In this document: positions 41,969 to 51,559 of the stretch, piece by piece
Position numbering within the stretch: the first letter of the stretch is position 1
Layout of the letters: every line of letters begins with the position of its first letter
Source: Candidatus Pacearchaeota archaeon
GTDB lineage: Archaea > Nanobdellota > Nanobdellia > Pacearchaeales > GW2011-AR1
Length of the DNA: 59,867 nt
Assembly: GCA_018221285.1 (NCBI GenBank)
Contig: JAAOYJ010000041.1
Location: 1-59,867, forward strand
Direction of reading: 5' to 3'
Translations under genes and position numbers: made by a program
Notes under the pieces: generated by a model
Seen by the model: the letters and a program-made list of their open reading frames with translations, nothing else
What the model was told of the DNA's origin: nothing
Database searches by the model: none

Positions 41969-43852
41969 TCATCTCAATCTCAATGTATCCAACATCCTCG
42001 GAACATTTGTTTCAATCCTGTTGAGTTTGTAAATTGCTGATGCAAGGTCTAGAGACTTAGAGACTTCTCCATGATTAATGATTACTCTTTTTGGTTTTGG
42101 CCTCATATTATTAAAGAAAGAGATTAGTTCATTTCTTCCTGCATGGGCTGTGAATCCTTCAACTGTTTGAATTTCCAAATTAATTTTTACGATTTCCTCT
42201 TTTCCATCTACCATCATCCTTGTCTCTTTGATTCCGTCCTGAACTTGCTTTCCTAATGAACCAACTCCTTGATAACATACGAAGATTATTGTGTTCTTCT
42301 CGCTGACTGCAAACTCCTTAAGATACTCAACTGATGCTCCTCCTACAAGCATCCCTGATGTTGCAAGTACAACACAAGGATCTCCTTCAACAACTTTCTT
42401 TCTTTCTTGAGGTGAACCAACCCTTGAGAATATGTCTGAAACAAAAGGGTTCTGATCTTGGAATATTTGGGACCTAACGTTGCTCCCTAAAAAATCAGGA
42501 TAAGCGGTGTGGATAGCATTGATATCCCATATCATTCCATCAATATAAATCGGAACCTTCTTCATTTTCCCTGCCTTCATTGCAGCCTCAAGTATAAGCA
42601 TGGATTCCTGCGCCCTCCCCAATCCCAACTCTGGTATCAAAACTTTTCCTCCTCTTTCAACTGTTTTGTTTACTAATGCAATTAATTCATCTTCTGATTG
42701 TGCTCTCGGAGGAAGTATATCCCTTTTTGACCCATAGGTTGATTCTGTAATTACAGATTCTACTCTTGGAAAAGTTGATACTGCAGGATCTAATAATCGT
42801 GATTTTCCATATTTGAAATCTCCGGTGTAAAGTAAATTATGCGCACCGTTTCCGATATTCAAATGAACCATTGCGCTTCCTAAAGCATGGCCTGCATTGT
42901 AAAGAGTCAGCCTCACATCAGGGGTCACGTCTGTAACTTCATTATAGTTCAGGCATATACTATGTTTAACCATCTCCTTAATGTCCTTTGAATCGAATAG
43001 AGGTTTTGCGGCTTGCTTGTAGGCTACTCCGATAAAATCCAACGACATCAGAGCCGCGATATCTCTCGACGGATAAGTCATATAAACAGGGCCCTTGTAA
43101 CCCATCTTATACAAATATGGTAATAACCCGACATGGTCCAAATGAGCGTGGCTAATTATCACAGCATCTAATTGTTGAATATCAAACTCTGGGACATCAA
43201 AAATAGGGAATTTATTCGCGTCATTGGCTGCAACATCAACCCCACAATCAAGAAGAACTTTTGAATTCGGGGTCTGCAAAAGTATACACGTTCTTCCAAC
43301 CTGCCTTGCACCTCCTAAAAAAGTCAGCCGAACCCACAAATCCGCCTTATCAGGATTCCAATCAGTGTAAATCTTCTTCCCAATTGAATTAAGAAATTTT
43401 CTTCGATAGTTATTATTTGCATAAAGAACTTCTCTAATGTTTTCTGTAATCTGGCTTTTTATTGCAGGTGACCTTTGGACCTGGGGAGTCCAGAGAGTTG
43501 TATTTTTTATCTCCTCAAGAATAGAACCTTGTTTACCAATAACCATCCCTGGCTTTTTTGCCTCAATCACAACTATGCTTCTATGAAAATCAAAAATTAT
43601 ATTTGTTATCTCTGCTTCCTCAGGGACAATTCTCTTAATGCTTGCCTCTGCTCTTTCTTTTTCCTCTAGAATCTTCTGGTCTGCTCTGAGCTCAATTCTC
43701 TTCTTTATCTCATTGACAATCTCTCTTATCTTTCCACCATCTTCCTTAAAAAATTGTTCATTATCTGTATAGAGAACTATATTCGCGCCTTCAAAACACG
43801 CTTCTTTAACCTTTCCGTGCAGTTTTTCTTTTATTTGTTTTAATATACTCAT
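41969..43852 (-). CDS. fttA: FttA/aCPSF1, beta-CASP ribonuclease for transcription termination
   Basis: The 627-residue protein has N-terminal KH-type RNA-binding domains (GKQGS at about 106), then a metallo-beta-lactamase core with HAHLDH at residues 235-240 and a beta-CASP domain (STYGSKRD, ATSGMLVGGASVEYL, and VEGFTAHAGRNELISFF with the final histidine region). It cuts nascent RNA 3' ends and releases RNA polymerase. Length and layout match the archaeal aCPSF1 group. It is in the same direction as psmB, 69 bp upstream. Confidence 0.94.
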   Translation of the reverse strand: MSILKQIKEKLHGKVKEACFEGANIVLYTDNEQFFKEDGGKIREIVNEIKKRIELRADQKILEEKERAEASIKRIVPEEAEITNIIFDFHRSIVVIEAKKPGMVIGKQGSILEEIKNTTLWTPQVQRSPAIKSQITENIREVLYANNNYRRKFLNSIGKKIYTDWNPDKADLWVRLTFLGGARQVGRTCILLQTPNSKVLLDCGVDVAANDANKFPIFDVPEFDIQQLDAVIISHAHLDHVGLLPYLYKMGYKGPVYMTYPSRDIAALMSLDFIGVAYKQAAKPLFDSKDIKEMVKHSICLNYNEVTDVTPDVRLTLYNAGHALGSAMVHLNIGNGAHNLLYTGDFKYGKSRLLDPAVSTFPRVESVITESTYGSKRDILPPRAQSEDELIALVNKTVERGGKVLIPELGLGRAQESMLILEAAMKAGKMKKVPIYIDGMIWDINAIHTAYPDFLGSNVRSQIFQDQNPFVSDIFSRVGSPQERKKVVEGDPCVVLATSGMLVGGASVEYLKEFAVSEKNTIIFVCYQGVGSLGKQVQDGIKETRMMVDGKEEIVKINLEIQTVEGFTAHAGRNELISFFNNMRPKPKRVIINHGEVSKSLDLASAIYKLNRIETNVPRMLDTLRLR

Positions 43853-43921
43853 TTTTACAACTTATCATTTAGTTTAGAAAATTTATACATTTTCATTACC
43901 CTCTCAAAACTATTTCACAAA

Positions 43922-44599
43922 TTATTTCTTATCTGGCTTGTCATCTTTGTAGTCTGGCTCAATTGTTTGCTCAACTACTTTCTTGATTCCATCTTTTGTG
44001 ATTGTGAAAATATCAAATCCATATCCTGAAGCTGTGTCTCTTTGGGTTGAAGATTTCAAAGCTTCTTTTGCAAGTTCAACCCCTTCTTTAATACTTAATC
44101 CTTTTTTATATTGTCTCTCAAATAAACCATAAACATATTGCATTCCAGAACCAACATTCGCATCATAGTCATCCACTTTGTCGATTGTTCCATCAATCCC
44201 AATAGTATAAAGTTCGGTAGAACCATCTTCATTAAATCCTCCAAAAAGACTTCCAACAATGCTTGGAATCATCGAATGTTGTCTTATATTTGAGAATGAA
44301 ACACTTGCTAGAAGATTTGCTGCTTGTTTTATAGTGGGTCTTGATTTTGATCTTAATTCCTTTAACTTCAATTCAGCAGGAATAATTTTCCATAATCTTT
44401 GCCCATCAGAAGCTTGTCCTGCGATAGACATTAAGGAATAATCGTTTAATTGCCTAGTTTTAACAAAGTTTTTCTTCCCAACAATACTGGAACCTAATGT
44501 GACTTGTCTATCGCTCGCCATCACAACTCCGTCCTTACAAACAATTCCAAGAATCGTGGTTCCTGTCTTCAAAATTGAGTTTTTTATTTCAGCATCCAT
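43922..44599 (-). CDS. psmB: Proteasome beta subunit
   Basis: The 225-residue protein carries a short propeptide (MDAEIKNSILKTG) and then TTILGIVCKDGVVMASDR; Thr14 after Gly13 would be the N-terminal catalytic threonine after autoprocessing. Lys residues near GKKNFVK fit the catalytic Lys33 position. It forms the inner beta rings of the 20S core with psmA at 51719, which is encoded separately on the other strand. TTTTTATAAATTC upstream is a TATA box. Confidence 0.95.
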   Translation of the reverse strand: MDAEIKNSILKTGTTILGIVCKDGVVMASDRQVTLGSSIVGKKNFVKTRQLNDYSLMSIAGQASDGQRLWKIIPAELKLKELRSKSRPTIKQAANLLASVSFSNIRQHSMIPSIVGSLFGGFNEDGSTELYTIGIDGTIDKVDDYDANVGSGMQYVYGLFERQYKKGLSIKEGVELAKEALKSSTQRDTASGYGFDIFTITKDGIKKVVEQTIEPDYKDDKPDKK

Positions 44600-44674
44600 T
44601 TTAATAGAATCATCTAATTATTATTAGAATTTATAAAAATTAGGAGGATTTTGATTATTTAAAGTTTTCGGAAG

Positions 44675-46726
44675 TCAAGCTTCAACAAAACTTCGACCAT
44701 TCTCCTTCTTTATCCTAATCACGTTTTCAACGAATCCCTCTATCTTTTGCTCGTGGCTGACAATAATTAATTGTGCTACATTTAGCTGATCTAAGACTTC
44801 TCTCATCTTATCAAGCTGCTGATCTGAAAATCCATCTGTTGGCTCGTCGAGAATTACAAAATCACGGGTCTTGATCTTGCTTAGCATAGAATTGATAACC
44901 TGATTCAGTGCAAGACGATAGGCAAGTGCAACTGCTGTTCTCTCCCCTCCTGAAAGATATGTATAATCAATTTCATAATCTTGCTGTTCTATTATTGGGG
45001 TGAAGTCGTCACTAATGGAAATATTGAATGACTCTGAGACAAGCATGCTGAACCATTCTTCAAAAAGTTTGGAGAACTCAACTTTAAGATTAACCATTAC
45101 GTTTTTCTCAATAAGCGAAATGACTGGTGCGAATTTCTTAGAAAGCCAATTCTCTAATTCTATTATATAATCCAGCTGCTTTTTGATTTCTTCTGTCTTC
45201 TTGATTCTCTCTTTTAATTCCTCAACCTGTGTTGAAAAAACTTCTATCTCCTTTTTCAACTCTGCGACTTTTATCTCGGCAAGTCTCTCGTCATTCAAAG
45301 CATTGTTAAGTTCTTTCTGCTTTGATTCAAAAAGATTATCAAACTTTGCAAACTCAAACACAGAGTCTCTTAAAGTTCCCATTTGATTGTTTAAAAGTTC
45401 AACATCGTTCTCCAATAACTTGTTTGAGATCTCAATCTCCTTAAGCCTACCTTGTTTCTCTTCGATTCCTTGGAGTTTAATTTTTAGAATATTTAATTCC
45501 TGGATTCTCTTTTCAGCCATAGAGATTTTAGAATCTATCTCTGTCATGCTTTCGAAAAGTTTTTGTTTTGCGAGATTCAGAGATTCGGCGTGCTTTATGT
45601 TTTCAGACGTATTTGAACTAAGTTTGTTAACGACATTCGCTTTGTAAGTTGGTCCAACGTCCTGCATACACGTCGGGCAAACTTCAATATGAGTAAGTTT
45701 CTCCTTAATCTTCTCGTTTTCCTTATTCTTCAAATCCAATGAGTAAATTCTGGTTGAAATCTCAATACTCTTCTGATTAAATTCCTCTTTCTCTTTTTTC
45801 CTTAAAGCAATCTCTGAAGCAAGTCTCTCTATCTCTAACTCGTCAAACCTTAGTTCGCTTAACTCCTTTATCTGACCCTCGATTTGTTTAGTTATTTCTA
45901 AATTGTTTGAGAGAGATTCTTTTTTATTCAAAACCATGATCTTAGTTTTTTCAATCTCTTGCTGAAATTTATTTTTCTCTTCAATCTTCTTAGAGATCTC
46001 TTCTTTCTCTTCTTGAACTTTCTTTCTCTTTTCTTCTTTAGAAAAAAGCTCTTTCTCGACTGACACAAGATTATAATGTTTTGCTTCCAATTCATTTTCC
46101 TTTGAAAGAATATTCATCCTATCCTGTTCAATTGTTTCTGTCAGTCCTTCTTTCAATCTCCTTTCTTCTCTTAATTTTGAGGTTACGATTGAAATGTTCT
46201 CGAGGATTCTTTTGTATTTATCAATCCCGAATATATGCCTTAATGTGTTGGTTCTTGTCACAGGGTCCTGAAGAATTATTTGTTTCATTTCTTCCTGAGG
46301 AGTATAAACTGTAAACTTGTAAAGAATATTCTGCTTCTTTGAAAACTCGCCAGGATAACTGAGCAAATCCAAAATTGAGTTTTTTAATTCTGTTACTGAA
46401 AGTTCTCTTTTCTCTCCGTTGATTCTTATCGAGCAATAATCTTGTGAGATTGTTTTACTTCCTTTTTTCAAAGTTCTTTCAACAATAACTTCTTTATCGT
46501 CGACGACAAATTCAATTTTCACTCCCCCTGTATCCTTACCATTTTTCAAAAGAGCTGAACCTCTCTGACCTGGTTGTAGACCAAACAAAGCAAATTCTAT
46601 TCCTAAAAGAATCGAAGTTTTTCCAGAACCAATATCTCCTGATAACAAAGTAGAACCCTCTGAAAACTCAACCTCTTGATTTTCATAACTTCTGATATTG
46701 TTCAACACAATCTTTTTTAGACGCAT
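44675..46726 (-). CDS. rad50: Rad50 DNA double-strand break ATPase
   Basis: The 683-residue SMC-like protein has the N-terminal P-loop GDIGSGKTS (30-38), a long coiled coil with a zinc hook (CPTC), the signature LSGGER at 591-596 and Walker B VILDEP near 627. The arms are shorter than in many archaea. It works with Mre11 in end resection. The partner gene at 47233 is in the same direction but 507 bp away, with an opposite-strand gene between. Confidence 0.95.
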   Translation of the reverse strand: MRLKKIVLNNIRSYENQEVEFSEGSTLLSGDIGSGKTSILLGIEFALFGLQPGQRGSALLKNGKDTGGVKIEFVVDDKEVIVERTLKKGSKTISQDYCSIRINGEKRELSVTELKNSILDLLSYPGEFSKKQNILYKFTVYTPQEEMKQIILQDPVTRTNTLRHIFGIDKYKRILENISIVTSKLREERRLKEGLTETIEQDRMNILSKENELEAKHYNLVSVEKELFSKEEKRKKVQEEKEEISKKIEEKNKFQQEIEKTKIMVLNKKESLSNNLEITKQIEGQIKELSELRFDELEIERLASEIALRKKEKEEFNQKSIEISTRIYSLDLKNKENEKIKEKLTHIEVCPTCMQDVGPTYKANVVNKLSSNTSENIKHAESLNLAKQKLFESMTEIDSKISMAEKRIQELNILKIKLQGIEEKQGRLKEIEISNKLLENDVELLNNQMGTLRDSVFEFAKFDNLFESKQKELNNALNDERLAEIKVAELKKEIEVFSTQVEELKERIKKTEEIKKQLDYIIELENWLSKKFAPVISLIEKNVMVNLKVEFSKLFEEWFSMLVSESFNISISDDFTPIIEQQDYEIDYTYLSGGERTAVALAYRLALNQVINSMLSKIKTRDFVILDEPTDGFSDQQLDKMREVLDQLNVAQLIIVSHEQKIEGFVENVIRIKKENGRSFVEA

Positions 46727-46851
46727 GATAAAACGAGAAAGAGAGTATATTTAAGGATTATTGGGGTGGGATTGTTAATAGTTAATATTGTAACCACTAA
46801 TAAAAGATAACATATAGAAAGACTTATAAGTATTAATTCTTGTGATTAATC

Positions 46852-47232
46852 ATGGAAAATTACGATAATATTAATGCGACATTCTCTGAAGGTAGTGGGT
46901 CTGGAAGCAAGGAATATTCTCTTAGAAAGTTGCCTGTCTATGAACTAATTAGTGGAAATACTCATAGAATTAATCCAAAAATTCCTTTTTGCATGCAAAT
47001 GCATAGATCATTTATTTCTAGAGAGATAATTGATATGGAAAAAGAAAATGGAATTTTTGTTCTAGAAGGAGATTTAGAAGGTGGAACTTATAAAGAACAA
47101 ATAGCAAGAGAATTAGAGAATGGGCCAAGCCTTAAACAAAGATTAAGAAATTCATTAAGCTTCCTTAGGAATCTTGCAGGTGTTTTAATCAAAGGTGAAG
47201 ATAAAGATGTTTTAGACTTTCTTAAGAAGTAA
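46852..47232 (+). CDS. Hypothetical protein inserted between rad50 and mre11
   Basis: This 126-residue gene runs opposite to both neighbours. GACTTATAAGTATT at about 46818 is a TATA-like box, so it has its own promoter. The protein is soluble with a helical, charged end (NGPSLKQRLRNSLSFLRNLAGVLI). Its stop abuts the mre11 stop. No family is recognised. It may be a later insertion that split an ancestral mre11-rad50 operon. Confidence 0.6.
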   Translation: MENYDNINATFSEGSGSGSKEYSLRKLPVYELISGNTHRINPKIPFCMQMHRSFISREIIDMEKENGIFVLEGDLEGGTYKEQIARELENGPSLKQRLRNSLSFLRNLAGVLIKGEDKDVLDFLKK

Positions 47233-48393
47233 TCAAAACCCCATCAACTTCTTGGAGGTTTCCATCAAACGATTTGTGAAGCTGTCTGTTGTTTCTCCTT
47301 CCTGCTTTTCAATTGCAAGAGAGTTGATTAATTCTGGGATTAGTTTGTTGAAATCAGAGGGGTTCTGCTCTGAGTAAATCTTCACTGTTTCCTCTTCGAT
47401 GTTTTCCTTATCTGTAACGTTTATCTCTAATTCATCTTCCTTGGTTTTCAAGTCGTGAGTATTCCTTAACATAAAATAAACTTTCTTTTGCTTGGCGAAT
47501 TCTTCTATCTGAGCGAACTTTATATCAGAAGTTTTCTGGTGTTCTAGTTCTCCCTTAATTCTCAATAGAACTATTTTATCCTCAATATCAAGTTCGTCCA
47601 GCTTTGAGATTATCTGCTCTGTTGCTGTAAGCGCGTTTTTCACTTCTATCCTTAAGGGCACAACATCCTTAATTTTCAATTTTATTTTTTGTAAAGAATT
47701 TTCAGCTTCAGTATCGACAATGTAAAAGCTTCCGTGTTTAAGATCTTCGAGTTCCTGAAAATTGTTTGGGAATACTGGCCCAGGATAAACAAAATTCTGA
47801 TATTGAAAATCTATATGTAAATGCCCAAGAGCATAATAATCTGCCTTGGGAATTAAATCAACTTCCACCGCGTCGATAGGCAATGTTCCTTTTGCTTTGT
47901 CAATTGTTGTATGAAACATGAAGATCTTAAACATCCCAGGAGCATCGTTGAGTTTTATTTTTCTCAGATCTCTTGTTTCCAATCCTGATTTTTTTCCAGG
48001 ATAACCATAAAGTGCAATTCCTTCGTGAATAGTTGGGTTCAAGATTATCCCATCTTCTGTCTCCTCGAAATCTGCGACGTTCTTACAAAAACCTGCTTTT
48101 TCTAAAACATCTAGGAAAGTTTTTCCAGATACAGAATAATCATGCGAACCTGCGATTATAAAACAAGGGATTCCTGCCTCCTTGAGTCTTCTGAACTCGG
48201 CGAAGGTTTCTTTGAGTATCTCTATTGGAGGGTAAGCAGAGTCGAATAAATCTCCTGCAATCAGAACGAAATCTAAATCCTTTTCGATGCAAGTGTCTAT
48301 CAACTTTCTGAAAGATTGGAAGTTCAAATCCTGCAACGGCTGTTGCTTCCATCCTCCAAGATGTACATCAGCAATGTGGGCAAACCTAACCAT
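47233..48393 (-). CDS. mre11: Mre11 nuclease
   Basis: The 386-residue calcineurin-like nuclease begins FAHIADVHLGG (motif I, metal-binding Asp and His), with VLIAGDLFDSAYPP, IAGSHDYSV and ALGHLHIDFQYQ covering motifs II, III and the histidine region. The C-terminal part is the capping and Rad50-binding region. It resects double-strand breaks with Rad50. A TATA-like TTTTATATACC lies upstream at about 48414. Confidence 0.94.
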   Translation of the reverse strand: MVRFAHIADVHLGGWKQQPLQDLNFQSFRKLIDTCIEKDLDFVLIAGDLFDSAYPPIEILKETFAEFRRLKEAGIPCFIIAGSHDYSVSGKTFLDVLEKAGFCKNVADFEETEDGIILNPTIHEGIALYGYPGKKSGLETRDLRKIKLNDAPGMFKIFMFHTTIDKAKGTLPIDAVEVDLIPKADYYALGHLHIDFQYQNFVYPGPVFPNNFQELEDLKHGSFYIVDTEAENSLQKIKLKIKDVVPLRIEVKNALTATEQIISKLDELDIEDKIVLLRIKGELEHQKTSDIKFAQIEEFAKQKKVYFMLRNTHDLKTKEDELEINVTDKENIEEETVKIYSEQNPSDFNKLIPELINSLAIEKQEGETTDSFTNRLMETSKKLMGF

Positions 48394-48438
48394 AGAATAT
48401 GTAAAAAGAAGTGGTATATAAAATTGATTGTGATGAAG

Positions 48439-48912
48439 TCAGAATAATCCTCCAAAGAACTCGATTAATTTCTCTTTGAATAAAAGGGTTACGATTAAAG
48501 CTCCCACAAAAACAAGGATAAGAATTATAGAAATGATTATCATTTTTCTACCGGATTTACTTTCAGGTTGTTTGTAGTCTGAGACTTTTAAAGGAGATTT
48601 TACTTCTTTTGGTTTAACTAACGGGCCTGATTGGGCAGGAGACCCCTGAGATGTTTGGCCATAATTTGAAACACTTTGTGTGGGTTTGCTTACTATTGGT
48701 TCTGTAGGAGGAGTTCCAGGTTTTGTTTCTGGTTGGGCAGGTTTTGCTTGGCCAGGTTTTGGAGCATCTAAAAAACCAGCCACTGTCTCAATATCTTCTT
48801 TGTTGTAACCGGCATTAATGAATGTCAGCTTTGCCCTAGCAAGAGATTCTCCCCTATTCAAAGCCATTTTCAATCCTTCAAGAATTTCTCCTTGTGTAGA
48901 AATTTTATCCAT
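48439..48912 (-). CDS. C-tail-anchored protein with UBA-like helical module
   Basis: The first 45 residues form a helical module (ILEGLKMALNRGESLARAKL, then FINAGYNKEDIETVAGFL) similar in pattern to UBA-like folds and to the inside tail of the 902-residue surface protein. A Pro, Ser, Gln and Lys-rich linker follows, then one membrane helix (MIIISIILILVFVGALIVTLL) and a short end. The topology puts the helical module in the cytoplasm. The function is unknown. Confidence 0.6.
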   Translation of the reverse strand: MDKISTQGEILEGLKMALNRGESLARAKLTFINAGYNKEDIETVAGFLDAPKPGQAKPAQPETKPGTPPTEPIVSKPTQSVSNYGQTSQGSPAQSGPLVKPKEVKSPLKVSDYKQPESKSGRKMIIISIILILVFVGALIVTLLFKEKLIEFFGGLF

Positions 48913-48967
48913 TTTATCCTCTTTTATATAACTGATTAAAGAAAGCTTTGTTTAAAAAATTATGGAC

Positions 48968-50311
48968 TTATAATTCCAAAACTTGTCCGTCTTGCATCAG
49001 ATGACATTTTTTCCCTGTATCGTAGCCCATCTCTCTTGCAAGTTCAATCATTGGAGTAAGTTGTTGGGTTGTTCCGTGAGAAGGGATTATGTGTTCTGGC
49101 TTTACTATTGAAAGAAGGTCTCTTAAATCTTCTCGTCCTCCGTGACCTGAAACATGAACCTCATCGAAGAGTCTAGCACCAGCTTTTCTTAATCTCTTGT
49201 CCATGTTTTCTTTATTTGCCATATTGGCTGGAACAGGAATTGTCTTCGAAGAAAATATTATATTATCATGTTGTCTGAAATCAAAAGGAAGTTTTCCTCT
49301 TGCAAGTCTGTCAAGAATACTTCCAGGTTCTCCTTGGTGGCCTGTGCAAATAACTAAAGATTTTTCTCTATTTTTACTAACTTGTCTTAAAATTGACTCT
49401 ACTTGTCTTTTGTAACTTCCAATCTGAATGTCTCTTTTGAAAGGACACAGCCCAACCTCATCTGCAGCAGAGAGATATTTATTCATACTCCTTCCAATCA
49501 CATAAACTTTTCTATTTAGTTTTTTTCCAAATTCCACAATGCTCTTTATCCTTGCTACATGAGATGAGAAGGTTGAAACAAAAATCGCAGATTTTTCATT
49601 CTTTATTGTCATCAGGACTTCCTCTACCAAAGCTTTCGCAACTTTCTCGCTTGGGGTTTTTTTATTCTCACTTGAATAAAGAGAATCTACAATTAGGACT
49701 TTTACGCCTTTCTTTGAAATTCTATCCAATGCTTTATAGTTTGGGGGCAAACCCATAACAGGAGTGTTATCTAGTTTGAAATCATTTGCATAAAGAACAA
49801 CGCCTTCTGGAGTATGTAGGGCAATCATTGATGTTTGGAGAGTTGAATGGGTTGCATTAATGAATTCTGCCCTATAATCTCTTTTTTTCCCTTTGACTAT
49901 AAAAGATGAATTTGGATTTACAGTTATTAATTTATTTGGAACTTTTATTTTCTCATCTTCTAAGATTTTCTTCAAAACTGCAATAGTATATGGGGTTCCC
50001 ACAATGGGTGCCTTGTATCTATAGCCGATATAGGGAAGTGCGCCAATATGGTCAAGATGAGCGTGTCCTAAAAGAATTGCTCTTACTTTGTTTCTTATTC
50101 CAAGTTTATCAAGAAGATCATCATCTGGCAATGCTCCGATTCTCCTTAGTTTTTTTTCGGAATAAGTGCGTTGTTGCTCTTCTTCCTCTTGAAGTTCGAT
50201 TAGCGCGGGAAGATAAACCCCTGCATCAAGGATAATCGCATCATCCTTTAGTTCAACTACAGTCATATTCTTCCCTACTTCAGTAAATCCTCCAATAGTA
50301 TGAATCTTCAT
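48968..50311 (-). CDS. Archaeal RNase J, 5'-3' exoribonuclease
   Basis: The 447-residue metallo-beta-lactamase and beta-CASP enzyme has HAHLDH at residues 83-88, INATHSTLQTSM with a metal histidine, YANDFKLDNTPV, CTGHQGEPGSILDRLARG, and VHVSGHGGREDL with SHGTTQQLTP in the last third. It degrades RNA from the 5' end. Length is typical of archaeal RNase J (shorter than bacterial). It complements the 3'-5' exosome genes at 53484 and fttA. Confidence 0.93.
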   Translation of the reverse strand: MKIHTIGGFTEVGKNMTVVELKDDAIILDAGVYLPALIELQEEEEQQRTYSEKKLRRIGALPDDDLLDKLGIRNKVRAILLGHAHLDHIGALPYIGYRYKAPIVGTPYTIAVLKKILEDEKIKVPNKLITVNPNSSFIVKGKKRDYRAEFINATHSTLQTSMIALHTPEGVVLYANDFKLDNTPVMGLPPNYKALDRISKKGVKVLIVDSLYSSENKKTPSEKVAKALVEEVLMTIKNEKSAIFVSTFSSHVARIKSIVEFGKKLNRKVYVIGRSMNKYLSAADEVGLCPFKRDIQIGSYKRQVESILRQVSKNREKSLVICTGHQGEPGSILDRLARGKLPFDFRQHDNIIFSSKTIPVPANMANKENMDKRLRKAGARLFDEVHVSGHGGREDLRDLLSIVKPEHIIPSHGTTQQLTPMIELAREMGYDTGKKCHLMQDGQVLEL

Positions 50312-50378
50312 TTTATCTTCAACTCTTTTATGATAATTATAAAGGAGGGTTTATAAAATATTGTCTCTTCAATAAACT

Positions 50379-50435
50379 ATGAGAGCAAATCAAAAATTTC
50401 CACTCATTCGTCTTCCAAAAGAGGAATCCAAATGA
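50379..50435 (+). CDS. Leaderless upstream ORF overlapping rnp2
   Basis: A frame of 18 residues (MRANQKFPLIRLPKEESK) starts at the likely transcription start: GTTTATAAAATA at 50349-50360 is 25-30 bp upstream. Its stop overlaps the rnp2 start as ATGA. It may be a translated leader that couples ribosome entry to rnp2, or only a remnant of a longer start; low but useful evidence. Confidence 0.45.
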   Translation: MRANQKFPLIRLPKEESK

Positions 50436-50710
50436 AGTCTTTGAAACCCACGATGAGAGAGAAGAAGAGATATTTGTTAGTTAGAGGTAAGGATCTTAAG
50501 GCGAATGTTGAGAAGGCGATTCTTGAGTTTGTTGGGGTTTTGGGGATGTCGAAGGCGGGTTTGGTTTGGATTAAGTCGGGTTCTTCTTCTGCGATTATTT
50601 CTGTGAATCGCGGGGCTGTTGATTCTGTTCGCGGGTCGCTTTGTGCCTTTTCAGAGAAGATGGTTGTTGAGAAAGTGAGTGGGACTTTGAAGGGTTTGAG
50701 AGGGAAGTAG
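50432..50710 (+). CDS. rnp2: RNase P protein Rnp2 (Pop5)
   Basis: The 92-residue protein starts MKSLKPTMREKKRYLLVRGK, a form of the Pop5 opening where LRPxxREKKRYL is typical, followed by an alpha-beta RNA-binding fold with SSSAIISVNRGAVDSVRGSL. It is a subunit of archaeal RNase P, which trims tRNA 5' ends. GAGG lies about 7 bp before the ATG. No other RNase P protein is in the window. Confidence 0.85.
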   Translation: MKSLKPTMREKKRYLLVRGKDLKANVEKAILEFVGVLGMSKAGLVWIKSGSSSAIISVNRGAVDSVRGSLCAFSEKMVVEKVSGTLKGLRGK

Positions 50711-50739
50711 GATGGAATGGATTTGATTCAGTTAAGTAA

Positions 50740-51159
50740 TTATTGAAGATCATCAGCAGATAAGACATTTATTTTATACTTTAAAGTTTCAGCTTTTTTT
50801 GATAATTCTTCTTTTTTTGCTTCTGAAACTATAAAAAAACTTGGAAGAAAAGATATTTTTTCTCTGGAAGCTATTTTAAGAGCATATTCATCATCGCCTA
50901 ATGCTCCGTCATAATAAGATTTTTCATTAATAGAAGAAAGTATTGCTGGAGCGAAATCAACCTTTTTTTCAGAAATATTTTCTAATGTCCTATCGCAACT
51001 TATTATTTGAATGGAGATGTTAGTATCATGAAAAACTAAATCCATTAATAATTTAAGTTGATTTGTGATGCCTGTTTTTATAATCCCTTTTGAAGATTCT
51101 TCTAAAAAAGAGATGTGTAAAAAATAAATTCCTTCAGGCAGGGTTTTGGATTGTATCAC
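50740..51159 (-). CDS. Hypothetical protein, 139 residues
   Basis: The GTG at 51159 is chosen because GGGAAGGGGG lies 6 bp upstream; the longer TTG frame from 51177 would start in front of it. The protein is soluble with an alpha-beta pattern (GIYFLHISFLEES, NISIQIISCDRTLENI, KISFLPSFFIVSEAKKEELS). It overlaps the end of the upstream gene by about 26 bp, so the pair is cotranscribed. No family is recognised. Confidence 0.5.
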   Translation of the reverse strand: MIQSKTLPEGIYFLHISFLEESSKGIIKTGITNQLKLLMDLVFHDTNISIQIISCDRTLENISEKKVDFAPAILSSINEKSYYDGALGDDEYALKIASREKISFLPSFFIVSEAKKEELSKKAETLKYKINVLSADDLQ

Positions 51160-51406
51160 TTTTTTCCCCCTTCCCAAAAGCTAAATTAACAAATGCTTGT
51201 GGGTTATTTTTAACTGCCTTAACATCTACTATCGTATAATCGCTTCCACTTTCTGCTATAAATCCTAATATCTCTTTGTTACTTGCAGATGTAAAATCAG
51301 GATTTTTTAATACTCCCTTAGAAATTTCTACATCTCCCCTTCCCATAGAGGATAAGACGTCTTCTTTCGTTTTAAATATCGCAATTTTATCTTTTTGTTC
51401 TGTCAT
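51134..51406 (-). CDS. Hypothetical protein, 90 residues
   Basis: A small soluble protein (KTKEDVLSSMGRGDVEISKG, then SNKEILGFIAESGSDYTIVD) with a likely alpha-beta fold. Its 3' end overlaps the following gene on the same strand. The 312 bp from its start to psmA hold only a degraded dispersed repeat and the psmA promoter. No function is proposed. Confidence 0.5.
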   Translation of the reverse strand: MTEQKDKIAIFKTKEDVLSSMGRGDVEISKGVLKNPDFTSASNKEILGFIAESGSDYTIVDVKAVKNNPQAFVNLAFGKGEKSDTIQNPA

Positions 51407-51559
51407 ATTTTTATTAAAAAAACTCCTTTTTTAAACTTTGTTGTTCTGTTTTTTTACCTCCTTTCATTTCTTTTTCGCTGAAATTAAGAATGAAACTACT
51501 CTTAAATATCTTTTCCTTGAAGTAAGAGAGAGTTTTAACTAACATAAAAAAAACAAAGT

